DNA of 38,575 bases from assembly GCF_026393345.1 (NCBI RefSeq), contig NZ_JAPLAI010000028.1:1-38575 (forward strand). Direction: 5' to 3'. The stretch comes from Microbacterium sp. Its GTDB lineage: Bacteria; Actinomycetota; Actinomycetes; Actinomycetales; Microbacteriaceae. A program made the translations under genes and the position numbers. Below, piece by piece: positions 17,641-26,097 of this stretch. The notes under the pieces were generated by a model. It saw only the letters and a list, made by a program, of their open reading frames with translations. It was not told where the DNA came from and ran no database searches. Within the stretch, counting starts at the first letter, position 1, and each line of letters begins with the position of its first letter.

Positions 17641-17669
17641 GGGGGCGTCGGCCGACCGCCGACACCCCC
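17641..17669 (+). terminator. GC-rich terminator hairpin after the DUF222-HNH gene
   Basis: GGGGG (17641-17645) plus GTCGGC (17647-17652) pair with GCCGAC (17658-17663) plus CCCCC (17665-17669), with a single C-A mismatch and a 5-base loop. It starts 6 bases after the stop codon. There is no T-run, as is common in actinobacteria. Confidence 0.75.
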
Positions 17670-17729
17670 GGTGAGTCGGAGACGGCGGGTGCCGGAGCCG
17701 CAGTCGTCGCCGCGGCCCGGCAAGGGGCG

Positions 17730-18506
17730 TCAGCGGCGCGGCACCACCAGCGGCACGCCCGTGCGCGGGTGCTCGAACACGTCCACGGGTTGCCCGTAGA
17801 CCTCCTCGATCCGCTCCGCGGTGAGGACCTCAGCGGGTGCGCCGGTGGCGCTGACCCGTCCCGCCGAGAGCAGCGTCACCCGGTCGGCGTAGGCGAGGGC
17901 GACGTTCAAGTCGTGCAACACGATCGCGACGCCGGAGCCCAGATGCGCGCGGGTGCGTGCGATGCGCAGCACGTCTTCCTGGTGCCGCAGGTCGAGAGCG
18001 GCCGTGGGCTCGTCGAGCAGCAGCAGCCGGGTGTCCTGGGCGAGCACGCGGGCGAGGGCGACCCGGGCACGCTCGCCACCCGAGAGCGACGAGATGGATC
18101 GGTGCGCAAGCCCGGCGACGTCGGCCTCGGCCATCGCCTCGGCGACGACCCGATCGTCGTCGTCCTCGGCTGCGGTGCGTGCCCAGGGCGCGCGTCCCAT
18201 CCGCACGACCTGTCCCGCGCTGAACGGGAATGACACATCGTTCGCCTGCAGCAGCACCGCCCGCATCCGTGCGAGCTCCTTCGGCGGGATGCTGCCGACC
18301 GGCGCGCCGTCGAGGGCCACGGATCCGGAGGTCGGCGTGATGTCGCCGGCGAGAACCCCGAACAGGGTGGACTTGCCGGCGCCGTTCGGCCCCACCAGCG
18401 CGTGCAGCTCGCCGTCGTGAATCTCGAGCGACGCGCCCGCCAGGATGGGTCGCCGCGACCCGTCTGGGACGACCGAGACGTCGGTGGCGATCAGTCGCGC
18501 ACTCAT
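17730..18506 (-). CDS. hmuV: Haem ABC transporter ATP-binding protein HmuV
   Basis: A 258-residue ATPase that drives haem/iron import. Walker A GPNGAGKST (39-47), a Q-loop segment LLQANDVSFPFSAGQVVRMG with the HmuV-like VVRMGRAPW, ABC signature LSGGERARVALARVLAQ, Walker B LLLLDEPTAALD, and H-loop VLHDLN. Its ATG overlaps the permease stop as ATGA (18503-18506), which sets the start; an upstream frame to 18548 lies inside hmuU and is ignored. Third gene of hmuT-hmuU-hmuV. Haem is preferred to a siderophore as cargo because of the VVRMGRAPW segment and the neighbouring HtaA protein. Confidence 0.92.
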   Translation of the reverse strand: MSARLIATDVSVVPDGSRRPILAGASLEIHDGELHALVGPNGAGKSTLFGVLAGDITPTSGSVALDGAPVGSIPPKELARMRAVLLQANDVSFPFSAGQVVRMGRAPWARTAAEDDDDRVVAEAMAEADVAGLAHRSISSLSGGERARVALARVLAQDTRLLLLDEPTAALDLRHQEDVLRIARTRAHLGSGVAIVLHDLNVALAYADRVTLLSAGRVSATGAPAEVLTAERIEEVYGQPVDVFEHPRTGVPLVVPRR

Positions 18507-19576
18507 CCCCAGCCTCCCGCGCGACGCCGGGTGCGGATCAGCAGCCACAGGAAGAAGGGTCCGCCGACGAGGGAGGTGATCATGCCGATCGGCATGTCGG
18601 CGAGGGGGATGGCGGTGCGCGCGACGAGGTCGGCGAGGGCGATGAGGAGAGCCCCGCCGAGGGCGCTCGAGATGACGAGCGGCAGGTGGCCCGGGCCGAT
18701 CAGCATCCGCATGAGGTGGGGGATGACGAGGCCGACGAAGCCGATGATGCCGGCGAACGCGACCGCCGCGCAGACGAGCAGGGCCACCGTGATGATGACG
18801 ACCACCCGCAGCAGCTCCACCCGGACGCCCAGGTGCCGGGCGGTGCGCTCACCGAGGGCGAAGAGGTCGAGGCGGCGCGCGACGAACAGGGCGATGCCGA
18901 TGCCCACGGCGATGAGCGGAACGATGAGGGCGATGTTGCCCCACAGGGCGCCGTTGAGGCTCCCGAGCTGCCAGAAGACGATCTGCTCGCGGGTGGAGCT
19001 CGTGCCGAGGAAGGTGAGGAAGGCGAGCCCCGCGCCACCGATGGCGTTGATCGCGATGCCGGTCAGCAGCAGCGTCACCACCTCGGTGCGGCCGTTCGAG
19101 CGACTGATGAAGTACACCGCGAACACCGCGATGAGGCCGCCCAGGAAGGCGAAAGCGGGCGTGGTCCACATGCCGAGCACGTTCAGCGACAGGGTGAGGC
19201 TGGCTGCGGCACCGAGAGCGGCACCCGAGGAGACACCCACGACCGAGGCGTCTGCGAGCGGGTTGCCGAAGATGGCTTGCATCAGCACCCCCGAGACGGC
19301 GAGGGCGGCACCGATGAGGAGCCCGAGGACGATGCGCGGGAGCCGGATGTCGAGGATGACCCCGGCGGCCGTCGGTGCCGTAGGCGCCCAGTCGGTGTCG
19401 ATGCCCACGCCCTGCAGCAGCACGCCGATGACCTCGGAGGGCGACAGTGCATACTGGCCGATCCCGAGGGAGGCGATGACCACGACCGCCAGCGTGAGGC
19501 TGAGCACCACCACCGCGATCGCGAATCGGGAGCGACGATGCCCGGTCGGGGTGGGAAGGACGACCTCGCCGGTCAT
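18503..19576 (-). CDS. hmuU: Haem/iron ABC permease HmuU (FecCD family)
   Basis: A 357-residue FecCD/BtuC-type permease with about ten transmembrane helices; works as a dimer in the cytoplasmic membrane. Family segments: LPRIVLGLLIGAALAVSGVL, IFGNPLADASVVGVSSGAAL, the helix-loop contacting the ATPase (LGVRVELLR), and GIIGFVGLVIPHLMRML near 285-301. Overlaps hmuT by four bases on one side and hmuV by four bases on the other, so all three are translationally coupled. Confidence 0.94.
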   Translation of the reverse strand: MTGEVVLPTPTGHRRSRFAIAVVVLSLTLAVVVIASLGIGQYALSPSEVIGVLLQGVGIDTDWAPTAPTAAGVILDIRLPRIVLGLLIGAALAVSGVLMQAIFGNPLADASVVGVSSGAALGAAASLTLSLNVLGMWTTPAFAFLGGLIAVFAVYFISRSNGRTEVVTLLLTGIAINAIGGAGLAFLTFLGTSSTREQIVFWQLGSLNGALWGNIALIVPLIAVGIGIALFVARRLDLFALGERTARHLGVRVELLRVVVIITVALLVCAAVAFAGIIGFVGLVIPHLMRMLIGPGHLPLVISSALGGALLIALADLVARTAIPLADMPIGMITSLVGGPFFLWLLIRTRRRAGGWG

Positions 19577-20691
19577 GACGCGGCTGTCGGCGTGACCGTG
19601 GGCGGAGGCGAGTCCGCCGGCGCGTACAGGGCACGCGCCAGAGCGAGGATCACCTCGGGGGTGCGGGGACCGAACCCGAGCACCTGCCCATCGTCCATGT
19701 CGATCACGCGGCGGTTCTGGCCGGCGGGGGTCTGCGCCAGCGCCGGGATGCGTTCGATCAGGCCGTCGATTCCGCCCACGGACGCCAGGCCGTCGGTCAT
19801 CATCACGAGCACGTCGGGCTGGGCGGCGACGAGCGCCTCCGCAGTCATGGGCTTCTCACCCTCCCAGCCGATTTCACTGGCGACATCGATCCCGCCAACG
19901 GCCTCGATGAGGGAATCGGCACCGGAGTCGCGCCCGAAGATGTAGTAGATGTTCGCGCTGCCGCGGACGTAGAGGAACAGCATCCGGGCCCGCTCCGACT
20001 CGTCGGCGGGGGTGACTTCGGCGACCTCGGCGATGGCGTCGTCGATCTCGACCCCGACGCGCTCGGCGAGGGCCTTGCCCCGGGTCGGGACGCCGAGGGC
20101 GGCGGCGATCTCGGCGACCAGGTCACCCACGGTGTCAGCGCGACGCTCGGAGGAGACGACCACGACGGCGATGTCCGCATCCCGAAGCTGCTGACGCACC
20201 TCCTTCGGGCCGATCGTGGTGTCGGTCAGCACCACGGTGGGTGCGAGTTCCAGGATCGCCTCGGCGTTGAGGGTATGGCTGCTCTTGGTGACAACGGGCA
20301 GGTCTTCCGTGCCGGCGAAGTCGGTGGAGATGTCGCGACCGACGACGTTGTCGCCGAGGCCCAGCCCGAAGACGGTCGCGGCGATGGTCCCGGAGATGTC
20401 GATCGGGAGGATGCGGCTCACATCCGTCACCGTGACCTCGGTGCCCTCGGAATCGGTGACGGTGACGGGCAGCTGCGGCTTCGTGTCGTCGTCGACGGCG
20501 GCGATCGCATCCGAGGACAGGCAGGCGGTGGAGCCGCCGGTCGTCGCGCGGACGTCCGTGACGAGGTCGAGAGCGGCGAGCGGCTGAGTAGCTGCGGTGC
20601 AGTCATCGGAGGTGGCCGATGCGGTCGCGGAACACCCGGCGAAGACGAGTGCGAGGGCGGCAAGGCCTGCAATCACGGGCAAACGACGCAT
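19573..20691 (-). CDS. hmuT: Haem-binding lipoprotein HmuT
   Basis: A 372-residue substrate-binding lipoprotein with signal peptide and lipobox VFAGC (lipidated Cys20). Candidate haem ligands match characterised HmuT proteins: His139 in SSHTLNAEAIL, and a Tyr in RGSANIYYIFG (249-250). The typical start of the binding fold is DVSRILPIDISGTIAATVFG near 90-110. An extra segment of about 50 residues follows the lipid anchor. The gene is divergent from the HtaA-domain gene, and an iron box lies immediately upstream, so iron-dependent repression is likely. It would hand haem to HmuU/V. Confidence 0.92.
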   Translation of the reverse strand: MRRLPVIAGLAALALVFAGCSATASATSDDCTAATQPLAALDLVTDVRATTGGSTACLSSDAIAAVDDDTKPQLPVTVTDSEGTEVTVTDVSRILPIDISGTIAATVFGLGLGDNVVGRDISTDFAGTEDLPVVTKSSHTLNAEAILELAPTVVLTDTTIGPKEVRQQLRDADIAVVVVSSERRADTVGDLVAEIAAALGVPTRGKALAERVGVEIDDAIAEVAEVTPADESERARMLFLYVRGSANIYYIFGRDSGADSLIEAVGGIDVASEIGWEGEKPMTAEALVAAQPDVLVMMTDGLASVGGIDGLIERIPALAQTPAGQNRRVIDMDDGQVLGFGPRTPEVILALARALYAPADSPPPTVTPTAAS

Positions 20692-20710
20692 GAAGGTGAG
20701 GCTACCCTAA
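20692..20710 (-). promoter_or_regulatory. DtxR/IdeR-like iron box near hmuT
   Basis: On the minus strand the 19-mer reads TTAGGGTAGCCTCACCTTC, which agrees with the corynebacterial DtxR consensus TTAGGTTAGCCTAACCTAA at 15 of 19 positions. It directly abuts the hmuT start codon, so the repressor would block transcript elongation or overlap the start region. Confidence 0.7.
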
Positions 20711-20713
20711 GAG

Positions 20714-20743
20714 TTGACACCAGCGACATTCGTCGCCTACGGT
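20714..20743 (+). promoter_or_regulatory. Probable promoter of the HtaA-domain gene
   Basis: TTGACA (20714-20719), an 18-base spacer and TACGGT (20738-20743). The -35 is a perfect consensus, the -10 a partial one. The iron box at 20760-20778 lies just beyond the expected transcription start, where a bound repressor would block transcription. Confidence 0.55.
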
Positions 20744-20759
20744 CGAGCGTATCTGCTAG

Positions 20760-20778
20760 TTAGCTGAGCCTAACCTTT
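20760..20778 (+). promoter_or_regulatory. DtxR/IdeR-like iron box near the HtaA-domain gene
   Basis: TTAGCTGAGCCTAACCTTT matches the DtxR consensus TTAGGTTAGCCTAACCTAA at 15 of 19 positions, including the central GCCTAACCT. It is the second box in this divergent region, 50 bases from the first. No dtxR/ideR gene is in the window. Confidence 0.72.
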
Positions 20779-20850
20779 GCAGAACCCGAGCACCCCGGCG
20801 CAGCAATCGGCCTGTCTTCTGTTGCGCCCCAAACTCCACGGAGCCACAGC

Positions 20851-23800
20851 GTGATTGCACAGTCGATGAGTCGCGGGAGAACCGCACTCGCCGTCCTTCT
20901 CAGCCTCCTGCTGATCGCCGCCGGATCGCTGACGGCGACTCCCGCGAACGCGGACCCGGGTCCGACGCTGACGGTGTCGAAGACGTCGGGGTTGAACCCG
21001 GCGGGTGAGACGGTGACGGTGACGGGCTCCGGATACAACCCGGCGCAGGCCATGTACCTGAGCACCTGCACGGACGTGCCGCTGTCGGAGGTGTCGTTCG
21101 GCTTCATCTCTGCCGGGTGCACGACGGGCGCGAAGCTCATCAACCCGAACCCCACGCGCGACACCCAGGTGAAGCTCAACGCGGATGGTACGTTCACCAC
21201 GTCGTTCACGGTCACGCCGAAGACCGGTTCGACCGCGATCTACACGATCGCGGACCACACCGCGCAGGCCGACCGGTCGCAGGACGCGAAGGTCACCGTG
21301 ACCTTCGCCACCACCCCGGCGGTCACGCAGCACCCGGTCGCCGCGTCCGTTCAGGAGGGCGCCACGGCCACGTTCACCGCCGCCGCCTCCGCGACCCCGG
21401 CGGCCGACGTTCGCTGGCAGTCGTCGACCAATGGCAGCGACTGGGCCGACATCGCCGACGCGACCTCCGCGAGCTACACCACGGCGGCGCTCGCGCTGAG
21501 CGACTCCGGCACGTCCTACCGTGCCGTCTTCACGAACGTTGCCGGCTCCGTGACGACGGATGCTGCCGTCCTCACGGTCACGGCCGTACCCACGCCCGTG
21601 GTCGTCCCGACGCTGACGGTCTCCAAGACGACGGGTCTGAACCCGGCGGGTGAGACCGTCACGGTGACGGGTTCGGGCTACAACCCTGCCCAGGCCATGT
21701 ACCTGACCACGTGCACGGACGTCGCCCTGTCCGAGGTGTCGTTCGCGTTCATCTCTGCCGGGTGCACGACGGGTGCGAAGCTGATCAACCCGACCCCCAC
21801 GCGACCGACGCAGGTCAAGCTCAACGCGGACGGCACGTTCGAGACGACGCTCACCGTGACCCCGAAGACCGGTTCGACGGCGATCTACACGATCGCCGAC
21901 CACACGGCGCAGGCCGACCGCTCGCAGGATGCCAAGGCCACGATCACGTTCGCCGCGGCACCTGCCGTCACCACCTCCGTCTCCGGAGCAACCGCGCTCA
22001 CGGGTCTGTCGGTGACCGTCACCGGCTCCGATCTCGGTGCCGTCACCGGCGCATACGTCGCGCTGATCGAGAAGGGCACGGACTCCTCCGTGACCAGCTC
22101 CGGCGGCTACGCCGCGATGACCTACGCCACCGGCATCACCGCCGGCTCGCTCACCACGACCCTGGTCGCACCCCCCGGCAAGCTCGACCGCACCGCGCAG
22201 TATGAGGTCATCGTGTGGAAGGAGCACTCGCTCCCGAGCGCCTCGACCATCTACGCCCGCGCCGACGTCTCCGTGACTGCCGACCAGTGGAACCAGATCT
22301 TCCCCGAGGTCACGCCGCCCGTGCTCGTCCCCGAGCAGCCCGTCGTGGTCGCCGGCGGGTCGCTCAGCTGGGCAATCTCGCGCGCCTTCACGTCGTACGT
22401 CGTCGGCGATATCGCGCGCGGCGCGATCGCGGTCTCAGGCGGTGCGACCAGCTCGGGCAACGTGTTCCAGTTCGGTCAGGCCGCGGGCAGCACGTTCGAC
22501 GGCACGACCGGAACCGTGTCCTACGTCGGATCCGTCCGGTTCACCGGGCATAACGGCGTCCTCGACGTGACCATCGCGAACCCGCAGATCCGGTTCACCT
22601 CGGCCACCTCCGCCTCGCTCTACGTCACGAGCGGCGGACGCCAGGTCGAGTTCGCGACGCTCAACATCGGCGCCGGTGCACGGAACGAGGCGAATGGCGC
22701 GACCACGTTCGCGAATGTCCCGACCTCCCTCACTTCCGCAGGCCTCAACCAGGTGCTCAGCGGATACGCCACGACGCTCGACCCGATCACCTTCACGATC
22801 GGTGCCGCGGCGGCCGCCCCGACGGGGTCGACGGGCACGATCGCGACGGCCGCAGCCGTGACTCCTGCCCGCGCCATCCCGTCGACCCCGCCGGCGACGA
22901 CGGGCATCACGGTCGATGAGCCGACGCTCGCCGCGCTGGCATCGGGTACCCGGACGACCGTCACGGCATCGGGCTTCCAGCCGAACGAGCAGGACATCGC
23001 GATCGTCGTCTACTCGACGCCGATCCTCCTCGACACCGTGGATGCGGATGCCAACGGTGTGGCCACGTGGACCGGTGTGCTCCCCGCGACCCTCGAGGAC
23101 GGCGTGCACACGCTCACGTTCCAGGGCTCGGTGAACCGCGGCATCCAGTTCACTCTCGACCGCGCCGCGGCGCTCGCCGCGGGCGGACAGTGCCTGGTCA
23201 CGGCCGCCACGCTGAACTGGGGCTTCAAGGAGTCGTTCCGCACCTACATCGAGGGCATCGCCCAGGGCGGCTGGGAGCTCACGGACATCGTCTACGAGTA
23301 CCCCGAGTACGTGTGGTCGGCCGGCACCGGGTCGCTCGACCTCGCCACGGCGACAGGACTTGTCACCTACGGCGGCGCCCTCACCTTCTCCGGGCACGAC
23401 GGCGCGCTGAACACCACGCTCGCTAACGCCCGTGTCGAGCTCGCCGGCGACACCGGGTACCTGGTGTTCGACGTCAGCGGCACGACCCAGGCGGGCGAGG
23501 CCGTCGACCAGCGTGACGTGCGACTCGTCGAGTTCGCGCTGCCCGCGCTCACGGTCGGCGACGACGGCACGATCGCCCTCGACGAGCTGTCCACGACGCT
23601 CACGGAGGCGGGTTCCGCGGCCTTCGGCACCTACCCCAGTGGTGAGGAGATGGATCCGGTGTCGATCGGGCTCGTCGCCGCCCCGGACTGCGGTGTCATG
23701 ACCACCCAGGGTGAGGAGGCCGAGACCGCCGTTACGCCGATCTCGGCCGAGGTTGAGCCGGATGCGGGCGCCCCGGTGTGGCCCTGGATCGTCGGGATCA

Positions 23801-23877
23801 TCGTGCTGATCGCCGCCGCGATCATCGTCACCATTATCGTGATCCGCCGCCGCACGACACCCACCGACCAGGCGTAA
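20851..23877 (+). CDS. htaA: Large cell-surface haem-binding protein with two HtaA domains and Ig-like repeats
   Basis: A 1008-residue exported protein. Signal peptide to about residue 34 (TPANA). A neocarzinostatin-like domain (about 39-150; GETVTVTGSGYNPAQAMYL), an Ig-like domain (about 156-245), a near copy of the first domain (about 254-367), and a third beta domain (about 371-477). HtaA domain 1 is at about 502-650 and HtaA domain 2 at about 786-947, with another Ig-like segment between. A C-terminal membrane anchor spans 976-1001, followed by Arg. Both HtaA domains keep the Tyr/His pair implicated in haem binding (Tyr516/His567; Tyr799/His849), with spacing like C. glutamicum HtaA. Start GTG at 20851, or ATG at 20866 (signal still complete). 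Divergent from hmuTUV with iron boxes; captures haem and passes it to HmuT by inference. Confidence 0.9.
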   Translation: MIAQSMSRGRTALAVLLSLLLIAAGSLTATPANADPGPTLTVSKTSGLNPAGETVTVTGSGYNPAQAMYLSTCTDVPLSEVSFGFISAGCTTGAKLINPNPTRDTQVKLNADGTFTTSFTVTPKTGSTAIYTIADHTAQADRSQDAKVTVTFATTPAVTQHPVAASVQEGATATFTAAASATPAADVRWQSSTNGSDWADIADATSASYTTAALALSDSGTSYRAVFTNVAGSVTTDAAVLTVTAVPTPVVVPTLTVSKTTGLNPAGETVTVTGSGYNPAQAMYLTTCTDVALSEVSFAFISAGCTTGAKLINPTPTRPTQVKLNADGTFETTLTVTPKTGSTAIYTIADHTAQADRSQDAKATITFAAAPAVTTSVSGATALTGLSVTVTGSDLGAVTGAYVALIEKGTDSSVTSSGGYAAMTYATGITAGSLTTTLVAPPGKLDRTAQYEVIVWKEHSLPSASTIYARADVSVTADQWNQIFPEVTPPVLVPEQPVVVAGGSLSWAISRAFTSYVVGDIARGAIAVSGGATSSGNVFQFGQAAGSTFDGTTGTVSYVGSVRFTGHNGVLDVTIANPQIRFTSATSASLYVTSGGRQVEFATLNIGAGARNEANGATTFANVPTSLTSAGLNQVLSGYATTLDPITFTIGAAAAAPTGSTGTIATAAAVTPARAIPSTPPATTGITVDEPTLAALASGTRTTVTASGFQPNEQDIAIVVYSTPILLDTVDADANGVATWTGVLPATLEDGVHTLTFQGSVNRGIQFTLDRAAALAAGGQCLVTAATLNWGFKESFRTYIEGIAQGGWELTDIVYEYPEYVWSAGTGSLDLATATGLVTYGGALTFSGHDGALNTTLANARVELAGDTGYLVFDVSGTTQAGEAVDQRDVRLVEFALPALTVGDDGTIALDELSTTLTEAGSAAFGTYPSGEEMDPVSIGLVAAPDCGVMTTQGEEAETAVTPISAEVEPDAGAPVWPWIVGIIVLIAAAIIVTIIVIRRRTTPTDQA

Positions 23878-23891
23878 CCCCTGCCGACGAC

Positions 23892-23914
23892 GCCCCACGG
23901 TCCACCCGTGGGGC
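23892..23914 (+). terminator. Terminator hairpin after the HtaA-domain gene
   Basis: GCCCCACGG (23892-23900) pairs perfectly with CCGTGGGGC (23906-23914) around a 5-base loop, 14 bases after the stop. No T-run. Confidence 0.8.
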
Positions 23915-23948
23915 GCCGTCGCGTCGGCGAGGGTGAGACAATAGGGGC

Positions 23949-24290
23949 ATGGCTGCTGAGCCGAACATCCCCCGCGTCACGGTCGAGGACCACCTCGAGA
24001 CCGTGACGGTCCGTCGCGTGCCCAAGCACAGCCTGTTTCTCGTGCTCGGCGCCGTGCTCGGTGTGCTGGTCGCCGCCATCCTGACCTTCGCGTTCCAGGG
24101 CACCCAGCAGGCGAGCGACACCGGCGTGCAGTACACCGCGTGGCAGGTGTTCGGCTTCCTCGCCCTGGTCGGGATCGCTGCCGGCCTCGCCGTCGGCGCC
24201 GTGGTCGCCCTCATCCTCGAGCGCGTGGTGGGGCGCAAGACCCGGCAGGTGCGCGTGGACCGCGAGCACGTGCGAGTCGAGGACGCCTAA
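23949..24290 (+). CDS. Small two-helix membrane protein, unknown
   Basis: A 113-residue protein with a charged N-terminus, two hydrophobic helices (about 28-50 and 65-89) and a basic C-terminal tail (ERVVGRKTRQVRVDREHVRV). I do not recognise a characterised family; similar short proteins occur beside purM in related actinobacteria as far as I recall. It has a plausible ATG start after an ATAGGGGC stretch. Its stop overlaps by two bases the stop of the convergent gene at 24287. Confidence 0.75.
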   Translation: MAAEPNIPRVTVEDHLETVTVRRVPKHSLFLVLGAVLGVLVAAILTFAFQGTQQASDTGVQYTAWQVFGFLALVGIAAGLAVGAVVALILERVVGRKTRQVRVDREHVRVEDA

Positions 24291-24904
24291 GCCAGCTCGG
24301 CGATGATCGGATGGATGGCGGCGTCGAACGCCGCGACATCCCGTCGCAGGCCGTCGGTGACCGCGATGGTGAGCGAGCCGATCCACCACAGCCCGCGCTG
24401 AGCGAGCGGCAGCACCTGCACGTTGAGCTCGAACGAGTGTGCTCGGCGCCCGACCCGACGCTCGTGCTCGGCGATGACGCTCGCATAGGCGCGGTACGAC
24501 GCGGCGCCGGTGTGGTGCCCCGACTCACGCGCCACGTACGCGGCATGGGCGTCCCGCGCGTAGGCAACCGCCTCCGTGCTGAACGGGGCGACCGCGCGCC
24601 GCAGCTCCGCCGCGCCGGTCGAGGGGAGGGCCAGCAGGGTCGCGAAGTCGTCCACCAGTTCCAGCGGCACGGCCGACGGATGCGCCTGCGGCTCTACCGT
24701 CATCGCCCAGTACTCGCGCCACTGTCGCTCCAGGAGTGCCTGCTCCTCGTCCGGCCGCGTGGTCTGCACCGACGCCACCCCGCGCAGCGACGGCAGTTCC
24801 TCCGGCGTCCTCAGCCCGAGCATCTGGCGCAGATACAGCGCGAGCAACACTGGCTGGCTCGCATCCTCGCGGATCAGCCATTCCGGTCGGCCGGCGCTGT
24901 GCAT
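24287..24904 (-). CDS. Conserved hypothetical protein, 205 residues
   Basis: Not recognised. The product is soluble, with an N-terminal WLIREDASQPVLLALYLRQM helix, a Pro/Leu-rich patch (GLRTPEELPSLRGV), and an alpha-helical middle with many Ala, Glu and Arg. It ends in VAAFDAAIHPIIAELA. No signal peptide or membrane segment. The ATG at 24904 is chosen because the upstream 24 codons are Arg/Pro-rich and would cross the purM promoter. It is divergent from purM (62 bases) and tail-to-tail with the small membrane protein. The frame has typical high-GC codon structure, so it is likely real. Confidence 0.7.
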   Translation of the reverse strand: MHSAGRPEWLIREDASQPVLLALYLRQMLGLRTPEELPSLRGVASVQTTRPDEEQALLERQWREYWAMTVEPQAHPSAVPLELVDDFATLLALPSTGAAELRRAVAPFSTEAVAYARDAHAAYVARESGHHTGAASYRAYASVIAEHERRVGRRAHSFELNVQVLPLAQRGLWWIGSLTIAVTDGLRRDVAAFDAAIHPIIAELA

Positions 24905-24966
24905 GCGGCCATTGTAGGGTCCGACCCGCGGCGTCCGGGGGGTTGTCGCGCAGGTAGGCTGTTGGC

Positions 24967-26091
24967 GTGGCCGCATCCCACAATCCCTATTCTGACGCCG
25001 GCGTGGACACCGCTGCCGGCGATCTCGCTGTAGAGCTCATGAAGTCGGCCGTACGCCGTACCCATGGGCCGGAAGTGCTCGGGGGCGTGGGCGGTTTCGC
25101 CGGACTCTTCGACGCGTCCGCGCTCACGTCGTACACCCGGCCGTTGCTCGCGACCAGCACCGACGGCGTCGGCACGAAAGTCGCGATCGCGCAGGCGATC
25201 GACAAGCACGACACGATCGGCCTCGACCTGGTCGGCATGGTCGTCGACGACATCGTCGTGGTCGGGGCGAAGCCGCTGTTCATGACGGACTACATCGCCT
25301 GCGGCAAGGTCTTTCCCGACCGCATCGCCGACATCGTCGCGGGTATCGCCGCGGGCTGCTCCGCGACCGGCACGGCGCTCGTGGGCGGCGAGACCGCCGA
25401 GCACCCGGGCCTGCTCGGGATGCACGACTACGACGTCGCGGGCGCGGCCACCGGTGTCGTCGAGGCCGACCGCATCCTCGGCGCCGACCGGGTGCGTCGC
25501 GGTGACGCGGTCATCGCCCTCGCCTCCAGCGGACTGCACTCCAACGGCTACTCCCTGGTGCGCCACATCGTCGCGGGCGCCGGCATCCAGTACGGCGGCC
25601 ACGCCGAGGACTTCGGCGTCACCTGGGGCGAGGCTCTTCTCGAGCCCACCCGGCTGTACACGTCCCCGCTCCTCCGTCTCGCGGACACCCTCGGCGAGGG
25701 GCTCCGGGCTCTCACCCACGTCACCGGCGGCGGGATCGCCGCGAACCTCGCCCGCATACTGCCCCGCGACGTGTGGGTCGAGCTCGATCGCGGCACGTGG
25801 GCGCCCCCCGCGGTGTTCCAGGTTCTCGCGGACCTCGGGAACCTCGATCTCGTCGCGACGGAGGGCACCTGGAACCTCGGTATCGGCTTCCTCGCCGTGG
25901 TCGCCGAGCAGGATGCGGATGCCGCGCTGCACGCGCTGAAGGCCGAGGGTATCGACTCCTGGCGGGTCGGCACGGTCGAACAGGGTCCGACCCCCGACGG
26001 AGAGTTCGAGCAGGGCGCCAAGGGCGTCGACGGCGGCAGTGTGCGCCTGGTCGGCAGCTACGCCGACTCCCCCCGAGATGGAGCGAAGTAA
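24967..26091 (+). CDS. purM: Phosphoribosylformylglycinamidine cyclo-ligase PurM
   Basis: AIR synthetase, the fifth step of purine biosynthesis (ATP-dependent ring closure of FGAM). 374 residues including a C-terminal extension of about 20. Motifs: YSDAGVDTAAGD (7-18), the ATP-site STDGVGTKVAIAQ, DLVGMVVDDIVVVGAKPLFM, VGGETAEHPGLL, SSGLHSNGYSLVR and THVTGGGIAANLARILP. Starts at GTG. It precedes purF by 6 bases, an order reversed from the common purF-purM arrangement, and the two are certainly one transcript. Confidence 0.95.
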   Translation: MAASHNPYSDAGVDTAAGDLAVELMKSAVRRTHGPEVLGGVGGFAGLFDASALTSYTRPLLATSTDGVGTKVAIAQAIDKHDTIGLDLVGMVVDDIVVVGAKPLFMTDYIACGKVFPDRIADIVAGIAAGCSATGTALVGGETAEHPGLLGMHDYDVAGAATGVVEADRILGADRVRRGDAVIALASSGLHSNGYSLVRHIVAGAGIQYGGHAEDFGVTWGEALLEPTRLYTSPLLRLADTLGEGLRALTHVTGGGIAANLARILPRDVWVELDRGTWAPPAVFQVLADLGNLDLVATEGTWNLGIGFLAVVAEQDADAALHALKAEGIDSWRVGTVEQGPTPDGEFEQGAKGVDGGSVRLVGSYADSPRDGAK

Positions 26092-26097
26092 CACCAT

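Noticed and set aside
20770..23898. Long antisense frames opposite the HtaA-domain gene
   Set aside because: Arg/Gly-rich composition without any family; the plus-strand protein has signal peptide, domains and anchor.
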